DNA from: Diplonema japonicum
Lineage: Eukaryota > Euglenozoa > Diplonemea > Diplonemida > Diplonemidae
Assembly (NCBI GenBank): GCA_964019335.1
Contig: OZ025748.1
Location: 62,001 to 126,000 of the forward strand
Reading direction: 5' to 3'
DNA length: 64,000 nucleotides
Shown: positions 10,484 to 21,271 of the stretch, one piece after another
Layout of the letters: the number at the start of each line of letters is the position of its first letter
How positions within the stretch are numbered: position 1 is the stretch's first letter
Made by a program: the position numbers and the translations under genes
The notes under the pieces: model-generated
What the model was told of the DNA's origin: nothing
What the model saw: the letters and a program-made list of their open reading frames with translations, nothing else
Databases searched by the model: none

Positions 10484-12287
10484 GTACCAGGAGCTTGGTC
10501 ACTTTCGTACGCGGATGACGTGTACCTCCTGGCGCGTTTAGCGGAGGTCCTGACAAGGGCGACCAACAAGGTGATCGAGTTCGGGGACCGGACAGAGATG
10601 CGCCTCAACGGAAAGAAGTCGCAGGGATTCTCGACGAAAAACGAGATCGGCCCAGTTTAGTTTAGTATGCACCGGTTCCTCGTTCAAGGTAGCTAGGGAG
10701 ATCAAATCACTTGGCGTGAACCTGAGCATGGATGGGAATCACAGGCTGGACAAGCTGGACGCAGCGGAGGGACGCCTGACCCGTCTCGGAGCTTTGCCAC
10801 TAGGGTTTGAGAACAAGTCGACGATGTTGACGAGCACTGTGCTACCGTCGTGTCTGTACGGAGCGACGTATGCGGCACCCTCGGACGACCAGCTGAAGAA
10901 GATGTGTACAGCGGCAGTGGTCTCCCTGTGGGGGCCCCAGTTCGGGATGAGAAACCCCGTGTCTGTACTGAACGTTCTGCTGCCAGGGCATACGGCACAT
11001 CCGCTGTCGAAGGTCATCTACGGAACGATAAACAGCTTGGTCCGGGAGAGCCTGGCCTCTCCGCGTTTGCGGCAGCGTGTTGGTGAGATCATTGGTCTAT
11101 ACCAGGACCGTGATGACGATGAGGTGATGGGTCCGATTGGAGTCCTGCGGAACAGATGGCTCCCCTTTCTGGGGAAGGGATGGTCCTTTGTGGCCGACCT
11201 GCACGGAGATACAGCGGTGGCTCACAAAGTGAGGCAAGCCATCAGACCGGCAGTTGCGAAGAGGCTGATCGAGAAGAGATCAACCTTCGTGGGGATGGAG
11301 GCAGGGGCGTGCCCGTCCACGAACTATTGGTGGAAAAAGCTCCAGGCCCGGAGACCGTTGGTGTCCTTTAGGTTGCGGCGCATCATTAGTGGTGCAGTGT
11401 TCACGACTCACCCGAGGGTGTGGGGGAGAAAATTGGATGGCCCTGGTGTGGAAAACCCAGCATTAGCGTGTGACGTTTGCGACCACCGGTCCCAGACAAC
11501 GACCAGCATGACGGAGCATGCACTGTGGGAGTGCGAGCCGGCAAGGAGTGTGTTGGAAAGCGAGCAATACGCAGAGGTGAAGCGAGAAGGCCTCCCAGCT
11601 GCCACAGCCCTTCACGGGATAGTCCCAAGAGGAGCCGACAAAGCAGGGAAAGAACGTGCCAGGATGGTGCAACAATACCTCCTGAAAGTAGTGACGGTCC
11701 GTGACGCCAGAGCAGCGGAAAAAAGCAAGAGAGTGCTCACCTCCAACCCTTGGGATGAGGTAACGACAGGGAGGCAACATGATGTTCCGACGGAAGCGTT
11801 GCTGAAGGCGAACGGGGCGTCAGGCGCGGTCCTGACCTTTCATTTGAAGAACGTCCTCAAGTGGCTAAGAGGCCTACGATGGTACGATGGTAAGAAGAAA
11901 ACTTCCGTCACTACAATGGAACTCGCCATAGACTATGAGCAGACCACCCGCCGGTCACTCATAGGTCCCCTCGACGATCAAGACCTGCTCACGGAGAAGG
12001 CCGCAAGGATGCGATACATCTTGGGTCGCATCCAGAAATGCTCAGCACGCTGTGGAAGGTCAGCCTTCCCCGCCAACGCCAAATCAAGGGTGCATACCCT
12101 TCGACATCTTGGGGGCCCGACGGCACACGGCTACGACAGGAGACCACTCTTCTCCTCGAGCCAAACCCCCCCCTACCTAGCACGACTCCAAGCAATGTTT
12201 CTCGCCCAGATGCCGTCCATCTCATCGCGACAAACAGCCACCGCAGGCACCAGACAGCAACCGCAGAACGGTGACCGATTAGTGTGA
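10484..12287 (+). pseudogene. Reverse transcriptase C-terminal part, frameshifted
   Basis: Frame 10484-10660 reads SLSYADDVYLLARLAEVLTR, with YADD the catalytic motif of reverse transcriptase, and ends at a TAG (10658-10660). The homologous reading continues in another frame from about 10671 (SFKVAREIKSLGVNLSMDG) to the stop at 12285-12287, so at least one frameshift separates them. Near 11470 a C-x2-C-x12-H-x4-C knuckle (CDVC...HALWEC) matches the zinc knuckle found after the RT of many non-LTR elements. No endonuclease is visible. The C-terminus contains HGYDRRPLFSS and ends QPQNGDRLV; both motifs recur in other remnants here. Confidence 0.8.
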
Positions 12288-12334
12288 ATTTCTACCTGAA
12301 CAGTGAGCACCCCCATGCACACTGAAATTTTATC
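10484..12334 (+). mobile_element. 5'-truncated non-LTR retrotransposon
   Basis: The element begins abruptly inside the reverse transcriptase palm and runs through the thumb, a Cys/His knuckle and a C-terminal region, then about 45 nt of 3' untranslated sequence directly abutting a T run. Abrupt 5' truncation is the usual outcome of target-primed reverse transcription. A second, related copy is at 47430-48225, and tail-only copies are scattered through the window. Confidence 0.8.
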
Positions 12335-12435
12335 GAGTTTTTTTTTTTTTTTTTTTTTTCCCTCCATTCCCCCTTGACCTTTAAAAAAAAAAACACACAG
12401 ACACACCAAAGGACAAAAAAAAAAAAAAAAAAAAA

Positions 12436-13176
12436 ATGACAGCGATCGATTTCGCAATGGCGTATGCCGAATGCTTAGAAGAAGCTCTGCAAGTGGAAAC
12501 CGGTGAAAAAATCGAAACAGAAGCAGAGAAGGAATTCAGAAGAGTTTGGAGGCCCCTATCTTCAATTGAAAAAAGAGATGAACAAGAGGGAGAGACAACG
12601 GTAATAGAAGAGTTCATAAACAAAGAAGAAGAGGACAAGCTCCTCAGAATTCTGGAACAAGGGGAGTGGGTCGAGCTGGTGAAGAGACGGCTGCAAAACT
12701 GGGGCGGCTACCCACACCCAGACGGCATGGCTGAAGAAGGCCTACCGGACTGGTTGAAGATGCTCGCAGAAAGAATAGAGAACATCTTTCCCTATTGGAA
12801 CAACAAGCATATCAACCAGGCCCTTATCAATGAATACACACACGGCCAAGGCATCGCACCGCACAAGGACGGCCCGAACTACACACCTTACGCTTCGATA
12901 CTCTCTCTCTCCTCAGCCGCCGTCATCTCCTTTGCCGGAGGGATGTTCCCTACGACCCTCCCCCTTCCCCCTCGGTCTCTCTGTGCGTTCGCAGGATCTT
13001 TTTACCAAGACTACACCCACGAGATACCCGTCAGGCCACACGATGCGGCAGTACGGTACTCGATCACCTTGCGACACGCGGTCACAACCGACAGAGTAAA
13101 CAGCTGGACGGCTGTGGGACGGGAAGAACTTAAATCCCGAAAAGACGGGTGGATCCGCTCTGTGACGGACAAGTAA
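12436..13176 (+). CDS. ALKBH6: AlkB-like Fe(II)/2-oxoglutarate dioxygenase, ALKBH6 type
   Basis: 246 residues; the ATG directly follows a run of about 20 A. After about 55 helical residues the double-stranded beta-helix fold begins (TTVIEEFINKEEEDKLL). The iron-binding triad is visible as His142 and Asp144 in APHKDGPNY and a distal His195 in DYTHEIP. The 2-oxoglutarate-binding Arg lies in AVRYSITLRH. The motif NEYTHGQGIAPHKDG and the order of elements match ALKBH6, a eukaryotic AlkB homologue whose substrate is poorly defined. Length is close to the animal protein (about 240). A pyrimidine tract ending near 12401 lies upstream. Confidence 0.88.
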   Translation: MTAIDFAMAYAECLEEALQVETGEKIETEAEKEFRRVWRPLSSIEKRDEQEGETTVIEEFINKEEEDKLLRILEQGEWVELVKRRLQNWGGYPHPDGMAEEGLPDWLKMLAERIENIFPYWNNKHINQALINEYTHGQGIAPHKDGPNYTPYASILSLSSAAVISFAGGMFPTTLPLPPRSLCAFAGSFYQDYTHEIPVRPHDAAVRYSITLRHAVTTDRVNSWTAVGREELKSRKDGWIRSVTDK

Positions 13177-13242
13177 ACCTTTTTTTTTTTTTTCCCCCCC
13201 CAAAAAAAAAAGAAGAAAGGGGAAAAAAAAAAAAAAAAAGAA

Positions 13243-14130
13243 ATGTCTGGATTATCGGACACGATAGTCGCAAGTGCGGCTGCAGGTGTGATGGCAAGGG
13301 TGCCGTGCCATCCGTTGGACACTTGCAAGGCAAGGTTGCAGAGCTCGAGGACCATGGGCGACATGTGGACGGGGCAAATGATGCGCCACATTTTACACGA
13401 GGAAGGGGTACGGGGTCTGTACAGGGGCATCGGCATCGCCGCTGTCGGGAGCGGGCCTGCTGCATGCGCGTACCTGTCGACGCACGAGTGGTTCAACACC
13501 CTGTTAAGGGAGAGACAATGGGTTGCGGAGGAGCGCCGGTTTGTATCGGACTTCATCTCAGGCTTCGCAGCGGAAGCCGTCTCCTGCGTCATGTGGGTTC
13601 CCATAGACGTCATCAAGGAGAGGCTGCAGGTGCAGGACATCAACGTGAAGGGAAGGTACACCGGTTCGTGGGACGCCATCAAAACGGTGTCCCGTAACGA
13701 GGGCCTTGGAGGGCTTTACAAAGGATACCTTTCGACCCTTGGCAGCTTCGGGCCTTTCTCCGCGTTCTACTTTGTGTTCTACGAGCAGCTGAAGAACCTG
13801 TTCCTTGCGGAGAACAGCGCTTCGCGTACCGTATCCTTCACACAGGGCCTTTTTTGCGGTGGTACCGCCTCTGCCCTAGCCGCCGCCGTGACGAACCCTC
13901 TGGACATGGTTAAGCTGCGGCTGCAGGTCCAACGGTCGGTGTTGTCGTCAGGTGTCTCCACGCAGTTCTCGTACCACTACCGGTCGCTCCCCTCCGGTCT
14001 CGCCAGCATCGTTCGCGATGAAGGGGTCAGGGCGTTGTGGAAAGGCGTAGGTGCGAGAATCTTATTCGCAGGCCCGCAGGCCGCGCTCACCATGTCCATT
14101 TTCGAGGCGATAAAAATGCAGCTTCTTTGA
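13243..14130 (+). CDS. Mitochondrial carrier (SLC25 family)
   Basis: 295 residues, the standard length of this inner-membrane family, with three repeats of about 100 residues. Each repeat opens with the signature P-x-[DE]-x-x-[KR]: PLDTCKARLQ (about 26), PIDVIKERLQ (about 122) and PLDMVKLRLQ (about 223). Each is followed by the second helix motif of the EG-hydrophobic-x-x-L-[YW]-[RK]-G type (EEGVRGLYRG, NEGLGGLYKG, DEGVRALWKG). Six transmembrane helices are expected. The substrate cannot be assigned from the motifs alone. The ATG follows an A-rich leader, and a T run of about 50 nt starts 4 nt after the stop. Confidence 0.92.
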   Translation: MSGLSDTIVASAAAGVMARVPCHPLDTCKARLQSSRTMGDMWTGQMMRHILHEEGVRGLYRGIGIAAVGSGPAACAYLSTHEWFNTLLRERQWVAEERRFVSDFISGFAAEAVSCVMWVPIDVIKERLQVQDINVKGRYTGSWDAIKTVSRNEGLGGLYKGYLSTLGSFGPFSAFYFVFYEQLKNLFLAENSASRTVSFTQGLFCGGTASALAAAVTNPLDMVKLRLQVQRSVLSSGVSTQFSYHYRSLPSGLASIVRDEGVRALWKGVGARILFAGPQAALTMSIFEAIKMQLL

Positions 14131-14132
14131 GG

Positions 14133-14187
<55 letters not shown>

Positions 14188-14470
14188 CTCACTACTAGAA
14201 AACGCAGAATTAGAAAAGCCGCTGGCCCTCCTTTATCTCTTATATTCTTTTGTAAAATGAAGTGACCCCCCCCCCCCCCCCCCCCGCCCCACGCTCTCTC
14301 CAACATCTTAATCAAAAGAAAAAAAAAACAAACAGGAAAAGAGGTGGAGGAGAAGAAGGGTACAGAGGGGGGAGGGGGGGAGGGGAGAGACTAAAAAAAA
14401 AAAAAGAGGGAAGAAAAAGAAAAAAGAAAAAGAAAAAGGGGAGTAAAGAAGAAAAAACCACAAAAAACAA
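14131..14470. other. Intergenic spacer: T run, C run and purine leader
   Basis: T run of about 50 nt, then a C run near 14267-14285, then a purine-only leader of more than 100 nt before the next ATG. Nothing else seen. Confidence 0.7.
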
Positions 14471-16645
14471 ATGGAAAACCTTGCAGGACAATACCTAAGA
14501 GTGCACGAATGGCCCGTAAAATACACCTTGGCAGCGGCAGGGGTCGCGACATGTTGGTACGCAACACGCATTATTTCCGAGAAACAAGAGAGGATCGAAG
14601 AAGAGGCACACTGTGAGGGCATGATAGAGCTGAACGAAATGCAGGTGGACACCCTGTACAGATTGTGGTGCGGTGGGAAACGAGAAGGCGGGATGGAGAC
14701 CATCCTCCACAATAAACTAACAGAAGAGATTGAGGAGGCCCTTACTCTCCGCGACACTGTCAAAGTAATGGCCCTGCTCGAACAAGCAGCTCACGTCGGC
14801 GCAGACGAGCGAACACTGTCAATACGCTGCAACGAATCGATAATGATGTGGAGAACAGAGCGACGGCAAGCATTTGTATCATTGCTCAACTATGCAAAAC
14901 CACGTGCGGAGGTGGTAGTAATTGTCAGCATTCTTAACGCAGCAAGGCCTATGCTGTGGGACTTCGCGAGGTCGCGGGAAAAACAACTAACAAAATCTGC
15001 AAAGGAAGCCGATGCGGTTACATTCTCCAGCGTGGCCGCAAGCTATTTATGCGTTGCGTTGTGCGACACGTTCTTCTCGTTCCTGATATCGTTGCTGAAG
15101 AGAGAAGAGGTCGAACATTTTGCAGATCGTGTGAAGAAACGTCTTATCAAGCATCTCCTCACCCTCGACCAATCATTCTACGATAGCAATGTGACGGAAC
15201 TGGCGGAGCTTCAAGCAGACGTTATGAAACTTCGTTACCTCGTGACAGACAGGTTCTTTCAGGTCATCCGCTTCAGCTTTGTGTCGGCACATGCGTTGTA
15301 CCAAGCATTCTCCTCTCCAGGACAAGCTTTGATATCATTGTGCTGTTTTTCATGCGTTCCTTTACTTATAACCGTTCGGTCGAGGCTTAACGAGGCTGAG
15401 GCGTACATAGATGGGAGAACCCATACGAGGGTTTCAAGAAAAGCTGGATCGTTGATGAAGAAACCATCAACAACGACTGTCCCGTCGCTTGTGTCGAGGC
15501 TGGCGTTCGTTCGAGCGGCAACCGCGGAGGACCAGGAAATGTACCAGATTTTAAAGGAGGAGGAGGCATCGCTTGCAGACTCGATGATCACGCAGACGAT
15601 AGGAAGCAGGCTTCTTGAAGCACTTCGCGGGACAATTATCCCGAACGCGCTGGTCTTGGCTTTGTCATCAGTGGGCCACTGTGTGGTCCAGTGGGATTTG
15701 CTAAACACCTCCACAATCGCAAGAACGGTCGACACCGCCATCGAAGCCTTTGAAAACACAAATGCTCTGTATGAAGAACTTCAAGATCTGACAGAAGCCG
15801 ATTACACAGTAAGGCTCATGTCTGTTTTAAACGCAAAGCCAACGATAGATGTGTTGCCCGCGACTGTTCTCCCCGTCACGTTGAGATCGTTCGATCTGAG
15901 GGTTGAGAATATAAGCTTCGCGTACCCCACGAACCCGGTGAAGAAGGTTTTGAACCGAGTTTCGTTCTCACTTCCTTTAGGATCACGTCTCGCTGTGGTC
16001 GGACGATCTGGGTCCGGAAAATCCAGCCTTGCTTCTTTATTAATTCGTCTTTATGACCCTTCTGAAGGAGGTGTTTACATTTCAACCTCCAACATCAAAA
16101 CCCTTAACGTCCGGTGGGTTCGAAGCAAGATTGTCACTGTTCCACAGGGTGCAACTCTTCATCAGGAAACGATCCTAGAAGCGCTGCTGTATGGTGTTCC
16201 GGAAGCCGGGCGGAGGCGTACTGATGTGGAGAGGGTTTGCAAACAGCTCGGCCTGCACGAACTGATCACTGGCTTCAAACAAGGTTATAACACAAAACTC
16301 ACCACGGGCGGGGTTCAGTTCTCAGGAGGGCAGGCGCAGCGTATCGCCATTGCAAGGGCGCTCCTTTCAAAACCCACTATCTTGGTTCTTGATGAAGCCA
16401 CCAACGGTCTGGATATTCCGACTGAGCGCCAAGTCATATCGACCATCCTGGCAGAGCTGGGCCCAGCCTCTTCGCTGATTCTTGTGGCGCACCGACCGAG
16501 CACGGTAGGATATTGTGACAGAGCCTTGTGTATGTCAGAAGGAAGCGTTGTTGAAGAGGGCCAGCTCCCTGACGTTATGAATGACCCGTCGAGCCACACG
16601 TACCGCTTGTTCAGAGAGAATGCTGTTCTGCAAGAAGCGCTGTAG
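14471..16645 (+). CDS. ABC half-transporter, ABCB-like
   Basis: 724 residues. An amphipathic N-terminal region of about 130 residues precedes a membrane domain whose hydrophobic segments lie near 178-205, 265-305 and 380-405, fewer and weaker than usual. The nucleotide-binding domain is complete: Walker A GRSGSGKSS near 511, Q-loop TVPQG near 556, signature FSGGQAQRIAIARAL near 617, Walker B ILVLDEATNG near 637 and the H-loop VAHRP near 674. The order membrane domain then ATPase, and the phrase ISFAYPTNPVKKVLNRVSF, point to the ABCB exporter class (TAP, mitochondrial or vacuolar half transporters), working as a dimer. No clear targeting peptide. Substrate unknown. Confidence 0.9.
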   Translation: MENLAGQYLRVHEWPVKYTLAAAGVATCWYATRIISEKQERIEEEAHCEGMIELNEMQVDTLYRLWCGGKREGGMETILHNKLTEEIEEALTLRDTVKVMALLEQAAHVGADERTLSIRCNESIMMWRTERRQAFVSLLNYAKPRAEVVVIVSILNAARPMLWDFARSREKQLTKSAKEADAVTFSSVAASYLCVALCDTFFSFLISLLKREEVEHFADRVKKRLIKHLLTLDQSFYDSNVTELAELQADVMKLRYLVTDRFFQVIRFSFVSAHALYQAFSSPGQALISLCCFSCVPLLITVRSRLNEAEAYIDGRTHTRVSRKAGSLMKKPSTTTVPSLVSRLAFVRAATAEDQEMYQILKEEEASLADSMITQTIGSRLLEALRGTIIPNALVLALSSVGHCVVQWDLLNTSTIARTVDTAIEAFENTNALYEELQDLTEADYTVRLMSVLNAKPTIDVLPATVLPVTLRSFDLRVENISFAYPTNPVKKVLNRVSFSLPLGSRLAVVGRSGSGKSSLASLLIRLYDPSEGGVYISTSNIKTLNVRWVRSKIVTVPQGATLHQETILEALLYGVPEAGRRRTDVERVCKQLGLHELITGFKQGYNTKLTTGGVQFSGGQAQRIAIARALLSKPTILVLDEATNGLDIPTERQVISTILAELGPASSLILVAHRPSTVGYCDRALCMSEGSVVEEGQLPDVMNDPSSHTYRLFRENAVLQEAL

Positions 16646-16660
16646 TTTTTTTTTATAACC

Positions 16661-16705
<45 letters not shown>

Positions 16706-17034
16706 ATATTGATACACCATACTTTAAAAAAAAAAAACTGGAGGGAAGACGGGGGGGGGGGGGGGGGATACTTGTTCTTTTATTGTGGTAAAAAAAAAGG
16801 GGGGGAAACTTCCGGCCCCCTCCCGTTTTTTTTTTGTAATCCCCCTACGGGGGGATTCAAGTATGATACATGCGATTTCTTTCTTTTTCTTTTTTTTTTC
16901 CCCTTCTTCTTGCGTTGCTCTCCTGGATTGCGCTTTTTCTTTTCCTCTTTATGTTAATGTTCCTTTTTTTTTTTTTTTTTTTTTTCCTCTAAAACGAAAG
17001 TGGGGTGCACAAAAAATGTTTCTTTTTTTTTTTG

Positions 17035-17065
<31 letters not shown>

Positions 17066-17174
17066 TTTCCTTGGGAAAGGTCGGGTGATGGGGATATATT
17101 TCAAGAAGAAAAAAAAAGAAGAAGAACAACAGTTTTTGACAAAAAAAATACTTCTTTTTTTCTTCTTTCTTTTA

Positions 17175-17297
17175 AGCTGCACGAGCGCAGAATCTTGGTT
17201 ACCCTGGGGCGCCCCGGCTAGGGTTGAGTTGCACACTGCACGCATTAAGGACACGACGCGGAACGCAGAAGAAGGTGCGGCCCCTGTAATAAAGTAG
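17175..17297 (+). repeat. Dispersed repeat R2, copy 1
   Basis: Shares long near-identical blocks with 18075-18208: CTGCACGAGCGCAGAATC at the left, GACACGACGCGGAACGCAG in the middle and CCCCTGTAAT near the end. Both copies begin with a frame reading CTSAESWLP and finish with APxVIK and a stop. It looks like the tail of a retroelement ORF. Confidence 0.75.
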
Positions 17298-17555
17298 ACT
17301 GCATCTGTAGTTGCTTGTACACAAGGCGGGGTTAAACAACCAAAGTCATTCTTCTTCATCTTTTTTTTTTTCCCTTCCTTTTTTTATATATTTCACTGAA
17401 GGCCGCGCAACACCACTTCACATTCATGTATATTGCGAAAAATCGTAAAAGAGAAAAACTACAAATACGAAACACGGATTTGTCGATTTTCTCTTTCTTC
17501 TTTTTTCTCTTGCCTCAATATTCACTCCAACTTGTTGTACCCCTATCTGTTTTCC

Positions 17556-17586
<31 letters not shown>

Positions 17587-18074
17587 GGATCTTCCAGCGC
17601 AAAATTTGAATGAGAACTGACTGGGTGAAAGTTGGAACAAAAAGAAAAAAAAAAAAGGGGGGGAGGGGAAAAAAAAAAAGCTACTTATTTATCGTCAAAT
17701 GATCATTACCTAAGCAGTTTTTTTTTCTTTTTTTCTTCTTCTTTTTTTTGTTGAAAACGCAAACACAGGTAAGCAAATCATAAATAAATCATAAGGTTCC
17801 TGAATTTCAACACACCTTTCATTATGAAAAACCAGTTTGGTGGATTCGGTCACCTGTAATAAAGAAAAGTTTACCCAAATTCACGAATCCGTGTGTTGTA
17901 GTTTTTTTTTTTCTTTTTTTTTTTTTTTTTTAGGTGTAGGTGGTGGGGATAACATGGAAATATAAGAAGTACATCAGATGTGTTGTTCGCTGTTGACCTC
18001 CTCGTCGGTCATCACCGGTAGCGCCCGAGTGGAAGAACGTAACGCAGATGCTCAGGGTGACGAACAGGCAGCAA

Positions 18075-18208
18075 ACTGCACGAGCGCAGAATCTTGGTTA
18101 CCCGGGACGCCCCGGCTAGGGTTGAGCACACCGCATGCATTAAGGACACGACGCGGAACGCAGAAGAAGCTACTGCTCGGCCGAGGAGCGCCCCCTGTAA
18201 TCAAGTAG
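18075..18208 (+). repeat. Dispersed repeat R2, copy 2
   Basis: Second copy, diverged from 17175-17297 by substitutions, a deletion near the middle and about 15 extra bases near the right end. Both copies lie between the ABC transporter and the acyl-CoA synthetase genes, 0.9 kb apart in the same orientation. Confidence 0.75.
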
Positions 18209-18946
18209 GTAGTTTGTGCTTCGTTGCACGCTTAACGCCACCTAGTGTTTGCAATCAAAGCCCCATTTTTTTTTTCTTAAAGTCGCTCACGTTCTTCTTT
18301 TTTTTTGTTTTTTTTTTGTTTTGTTTTCTTCTTAAATTAAACAAGTATTATTCAGTTTTCTTGTAAGATCTATAAAAAAAAAAAAAAAAATAGTGGGTAA
18401 CTTTGCAGTGCTTATCCAGGAATTCGCACCGCGCGCACTAGCAAAAAATATTCTTTGCGTCGGGGGAGGGGAGGGGGGGGGGGGGGTACTGTAAATTACT
18501 CTTACACCCAGGGCGCAATAGTTGCATGGGCATAATAATCCCCTCATGACAATTTTTTAGTCAGCCATTCTTTTTTTTTGTCGCTAGGATTTGTTCTTTG
18601 ATGCAAACAGGGGGGGGAAGGGGGGGTAAAAAAACTTTTTTTTGAAACACAAAACCCGGATAGCAGAGCCCTGAACTCTTCTTTCTTCGACTACCCTCCC
18701 TCTCAGTGTTAGGGTAAAGGAAGATTGATTTTCCACCCTATCTTCCCCCCCCTCCCCCCTTTTTTTTGAAAACAAAAAAAAAAACCATTTACAGCCACAC
18801 GTCACATATTCTCTTTTTCCTCTCGTGTTGCATTCTTGCACAGTTTCTTTTTTTTTTCTTTTTTTTTTTTTTTTTCTGTTCTGTTCTTCTTTCAATACGC
18901 GTATTTCTTTTTAAAGAAAACCAAAAAAAAAAAAAAAAAAAAAAAA

Positions 18947-20446
18947 ATGCGATTCGCCTCCATAGCAGAAGCAATGCTGTTGAACAGCAAGCTAATAGGT
19001 GAAAAGATAGCAATTCGATGCGAGGTGACTAAGACGAAGCTCACCCACAAGGAACTTTACGAAAGAAGCTTGCAGCTGGGCACCGGGTTACAAAAAGCAG
19101 GAGCAGGCCGAGGAGAACGGATCGCCGTCCTGGGGGGCAACAACATAAGGCACATCGAAGTCATGGCTGCTGCGGCAATGACAGGAACGACTGTTGTTCC
19201 TATAAACCCCGCTCTGGAGAAGGAAGAAGTACACTCGATTCTTAACGAGGTGAACCCGAAGATCATTGTCGACACAAAAGGCGACAACAACCAAATAGAC
19301 TCGAAAAAATGGAAAATTATCACATACTCCGACTATGAGAAAACACTTTTCGCACCGACCCCCGCCACACAGTTCGCACCTGTTCCCGAAGAACTACCGT
19401 GGAACATTCTCTACACATCCGGGACCACCTCGGGCAAACCGAAGGGCGTCGTCCGTTCCCACGCTTCGGCCATTGCTGGGTTCCTCACCCACACCGGCCC
19501 ATTGCTGCTGGACGATCGAACTGTTGGGTTGGTCGCCTTCCCCCTTCACGGCGTCTCGTCTGTTTTCTTTTCGTTTTTGTACCTTTACATACAGGGCTCG
19601 ATGGTCATTGTAGATTTGCAAGGGACTTCCGGTGCTCCGGAAAACCTTTTGAACACGATCGGCGAACGCGGGGTAACATATCTAACTGTGAGCCCGGGCA
19701 TCATGACAGGCCTGCTTCGCAAGATCCAAAACCAAAAATCTGGTTTAAAAACCGTACTCCTGACAGGCTCCGCGTCCGACTCCAGTTTGAAGAACTCCGT
19801 AACACGTGGGTTCGGCGATGGGGTGAGGGTGTATGATGTGTACGGATCGACAGAAGCAGGGCTCATCACCATGCAGTCACCTGAAGACATGGACACCGAA
19901 AAGGACACTGTCGGTAAGGAGACCCCTGGAACACACCCTGTGAGAATCTTGGACGATGAGGGCGAAGAAGTTGCTGATGGAACCCCCGGTGCTGTCAGCG
20001 TGCGGACGCCCATGATGTTCACTAGGTATCTCCACGACCCTCCTGGGACGGACAGGGGTCTTGAGTACTTTCCGCAGGGCGATGTTGGTGTTCGCACCCC
20101 GTCGGGACACCTCCGTCTTCTAGGACGGGTGGACGACCTCCTCGTTCTGTCGTCAGGACACAACATCTACCCCATTGAGGTCGAGACGCTGCTACACCGT
20201 CATGTCCCTTGCCTCACTGCTTGTTATGTTATCGGGCTGCCGACCAACCACCACCCTGAGGTTGTCCTTGCAGTGTGTGCTGCTTCTGACCCGAAGCTCA
20301 CACCTGCGGTTGTTGCAGAAGCGATGCGCGAGGTGCCCGCTGGAAGGAAACCCGGGAAGTACATCGTGGTCGCTGACGACCATCCTCTGCCGAGGACCGC
20401 GAACGGGAAGGTGAGGAAGAACATGTTGCGGGAGTTGTTTGCGTGA
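18947..20446 (+). CDS. AMP-forming acyl-CoA synthetase-like enzyme (ANL superfamily)
   Basis: 499 residues from the ATG that ends a run of about 24 A. It would activate a carboxylic acid as acyl-adenylate and pass it to CoA. Motifs in order: P-loop A3 YTSGTTSGKPKG near 156, A5 YDVYGSTEAG near 295, A7-like EYFPQGDVGV and A8 GRVDDLLVLSSGHNIYP near 393-409, and A10 LPRTANGKVRKN near 482 with the catalytic Lys. A7 normally reads TGD; here QGD keeps the ribose-binding Asp. Length and motif spacing suit a medium-chain, oxalyl or malonyl-CoA type; substrate not assigned. No N-terminal signal or C-terminal SKL is seen. Confidence 0.9.
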   Translation: MRFASIAEAMLLNSKLIGEKIAIRCEVTKTKLTHKELYERSLQLGTGLQKAGAGRGERIAVLGGNNIRHIEVMAAAAMTGTTVVPINPALEKEEVHSILNEVNPKIIVDTKGDNNQIDSKKWKIITYSDYEKTLFAPTPATQFAPVPEELPWNILYTSGTTSGKPKGVVRSHASAIAGFLTHTGPLLLDDRTVGLVAFPLHGVSSVFFSFLYLYIQGSMVIVDLQGTSGAPENLLNTIGERGVTYLTVSPGIMTGLLRKIQNQKSGLKTVLLTGSASDSSLKNSVTRGFGDGVRVYDVYGSTEAGLITMQSPEDMDTEKDTVGKETPGTHPVRILDDEGEEVADGTPGAVSVRTPMMFTRYLHDPPGTDRGLEYFPQGDVGVRTPSGHLRLLGRVDDLLVLSSGHNIYPIEVETLLHRHVPCLTACYVIGLPTNHHPEVVLAVCAASDPKLTPAVVAEAMREVPAGRKPGKYIVVADDHPLPRTANGKVRKNMLRELFA

Positions 20447-20596
20447 TGAATAAAAAGAAAAAAAAAAAAAAAAACCCACCACCACCCCCCCTCTATCTCT
20501 TTTTTTTTTTCTCTCTTTTTTTTTTTCTTTTCCTTTCTTCATATGTCAATACAGTACGGTGTGGGAGGGGGGAGAAAACTAAAAAAAAAAAAAAAA

Positions 20597-21271
20597 ATGC
20601 AACAACCCTACACCGTGTCGCAAGCTATTGTAGTGTTTGAACGGGATGAGTATGAAAGACGGTGTCAAAAGGCAATTGCGACAGGAGGCCCGGAACCAGA
20701 GGTAGTGCGAGCTTCCGAGGAGGAACACGTCAAGCTGTACGCAGGGGGTGGGGGGTGCTTGCCGGCAATCACGAAAATGGACAAGGACGGGCTGTCCATT
20801 CTGAAAGCCTGTAAACGGCTGGCACTAAGCAGTAATGCCATAGACAAAATAGGACCCGGTTTGGGGCTGATCCCGAACCTGGAAATCCTCAGTCTCGGAA
20901 GAAATAAGATAAAAAAACTGGAAAACCTCGACCTCCCCAACCTCAAACAGCTGTGGTTGTCTTACAACTTCATCGATCGCCTCAGCGGCCTTGACAAGCT
21001 TGCAAGGCTGACGACCCTTTACCTCTCTAACAACATGATCGACAAATGGGGTGAAATTGAACGGCTTGATGCGAACGAGCAACTCTCCGACCTCCTCCTT
21101 ATCAACAATAAGGTGCACACTGACATCGACAAAGGGACTGACGAGTCTCGTGCGGAGTACAGGCTTCAGGTCCTCGTGCGCTTGCCGCAGCTCACCAAAA
21201 TAGATGGGGAGCCTGTAGAGCCAGAGGAACGCGAAGCTGCGGAGGCACGCAAAACAACTGGCATGATGTGA
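20597..21271 (+). CDS. DNAL1: Axonemal outer-arm dynein light chain 1 (LC1)
   Basis: 224 residues from the ATG after a 17-nt A run. It is a leucine-rich-repeat protein with LC1 hallmarks: KLYAGG...ITKMDKDGLSIL, then CKRLALSSNAIDKI, LEILSLGRNKIKKL, LKQLWLSYNFIDRL and LTTLYLSNNMIDKW, ending in LPQLTKIDGEPV. LC1 binds the gamma (outer-arm) dynein heavy-chain motor domain and tunes ciliary beating. Relative to the usual about 190 residues it has a longer N-terminus, a Gly-rich AGGGGC insertion and an extended acidic tail. It shows that the organism has a motile flagellum. Confidence 0.93.
   Translation: MQQPYTVSQAIVVFERDEYERRCQKAIATGGPEPEVVRASEEEHVKLYAGGGGCLPAITKMDKDGLSILKACKRLALSSNAIDKIGPGLGLIPNLEILSLGRNKIKKLENLDLPNLKQLWLSYNFIDRLSGLDKLARLTTLYLSNNMIDKWGEIERLDANEQLSDLLLINNKVHTDIDKGTDESRAEYRLQVLVRLPQLTKIDGEPVEPEEREAAEARKTTGMM

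Larger units (their letters stand above)
16646..18946. other. 2.3-kb intergenic region with two copies of a dispersed repeat
   Basis: Mostly homopolymer and pyrimidine-rich DNA. It holds two copies of a repeat of ordinary composition (17175-17297 and 18075-18208). No convincing gene otherwise. The last 100 nt form a pyrimidine tract and poly(A) leader for the next gene. Confidence 0.6.
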
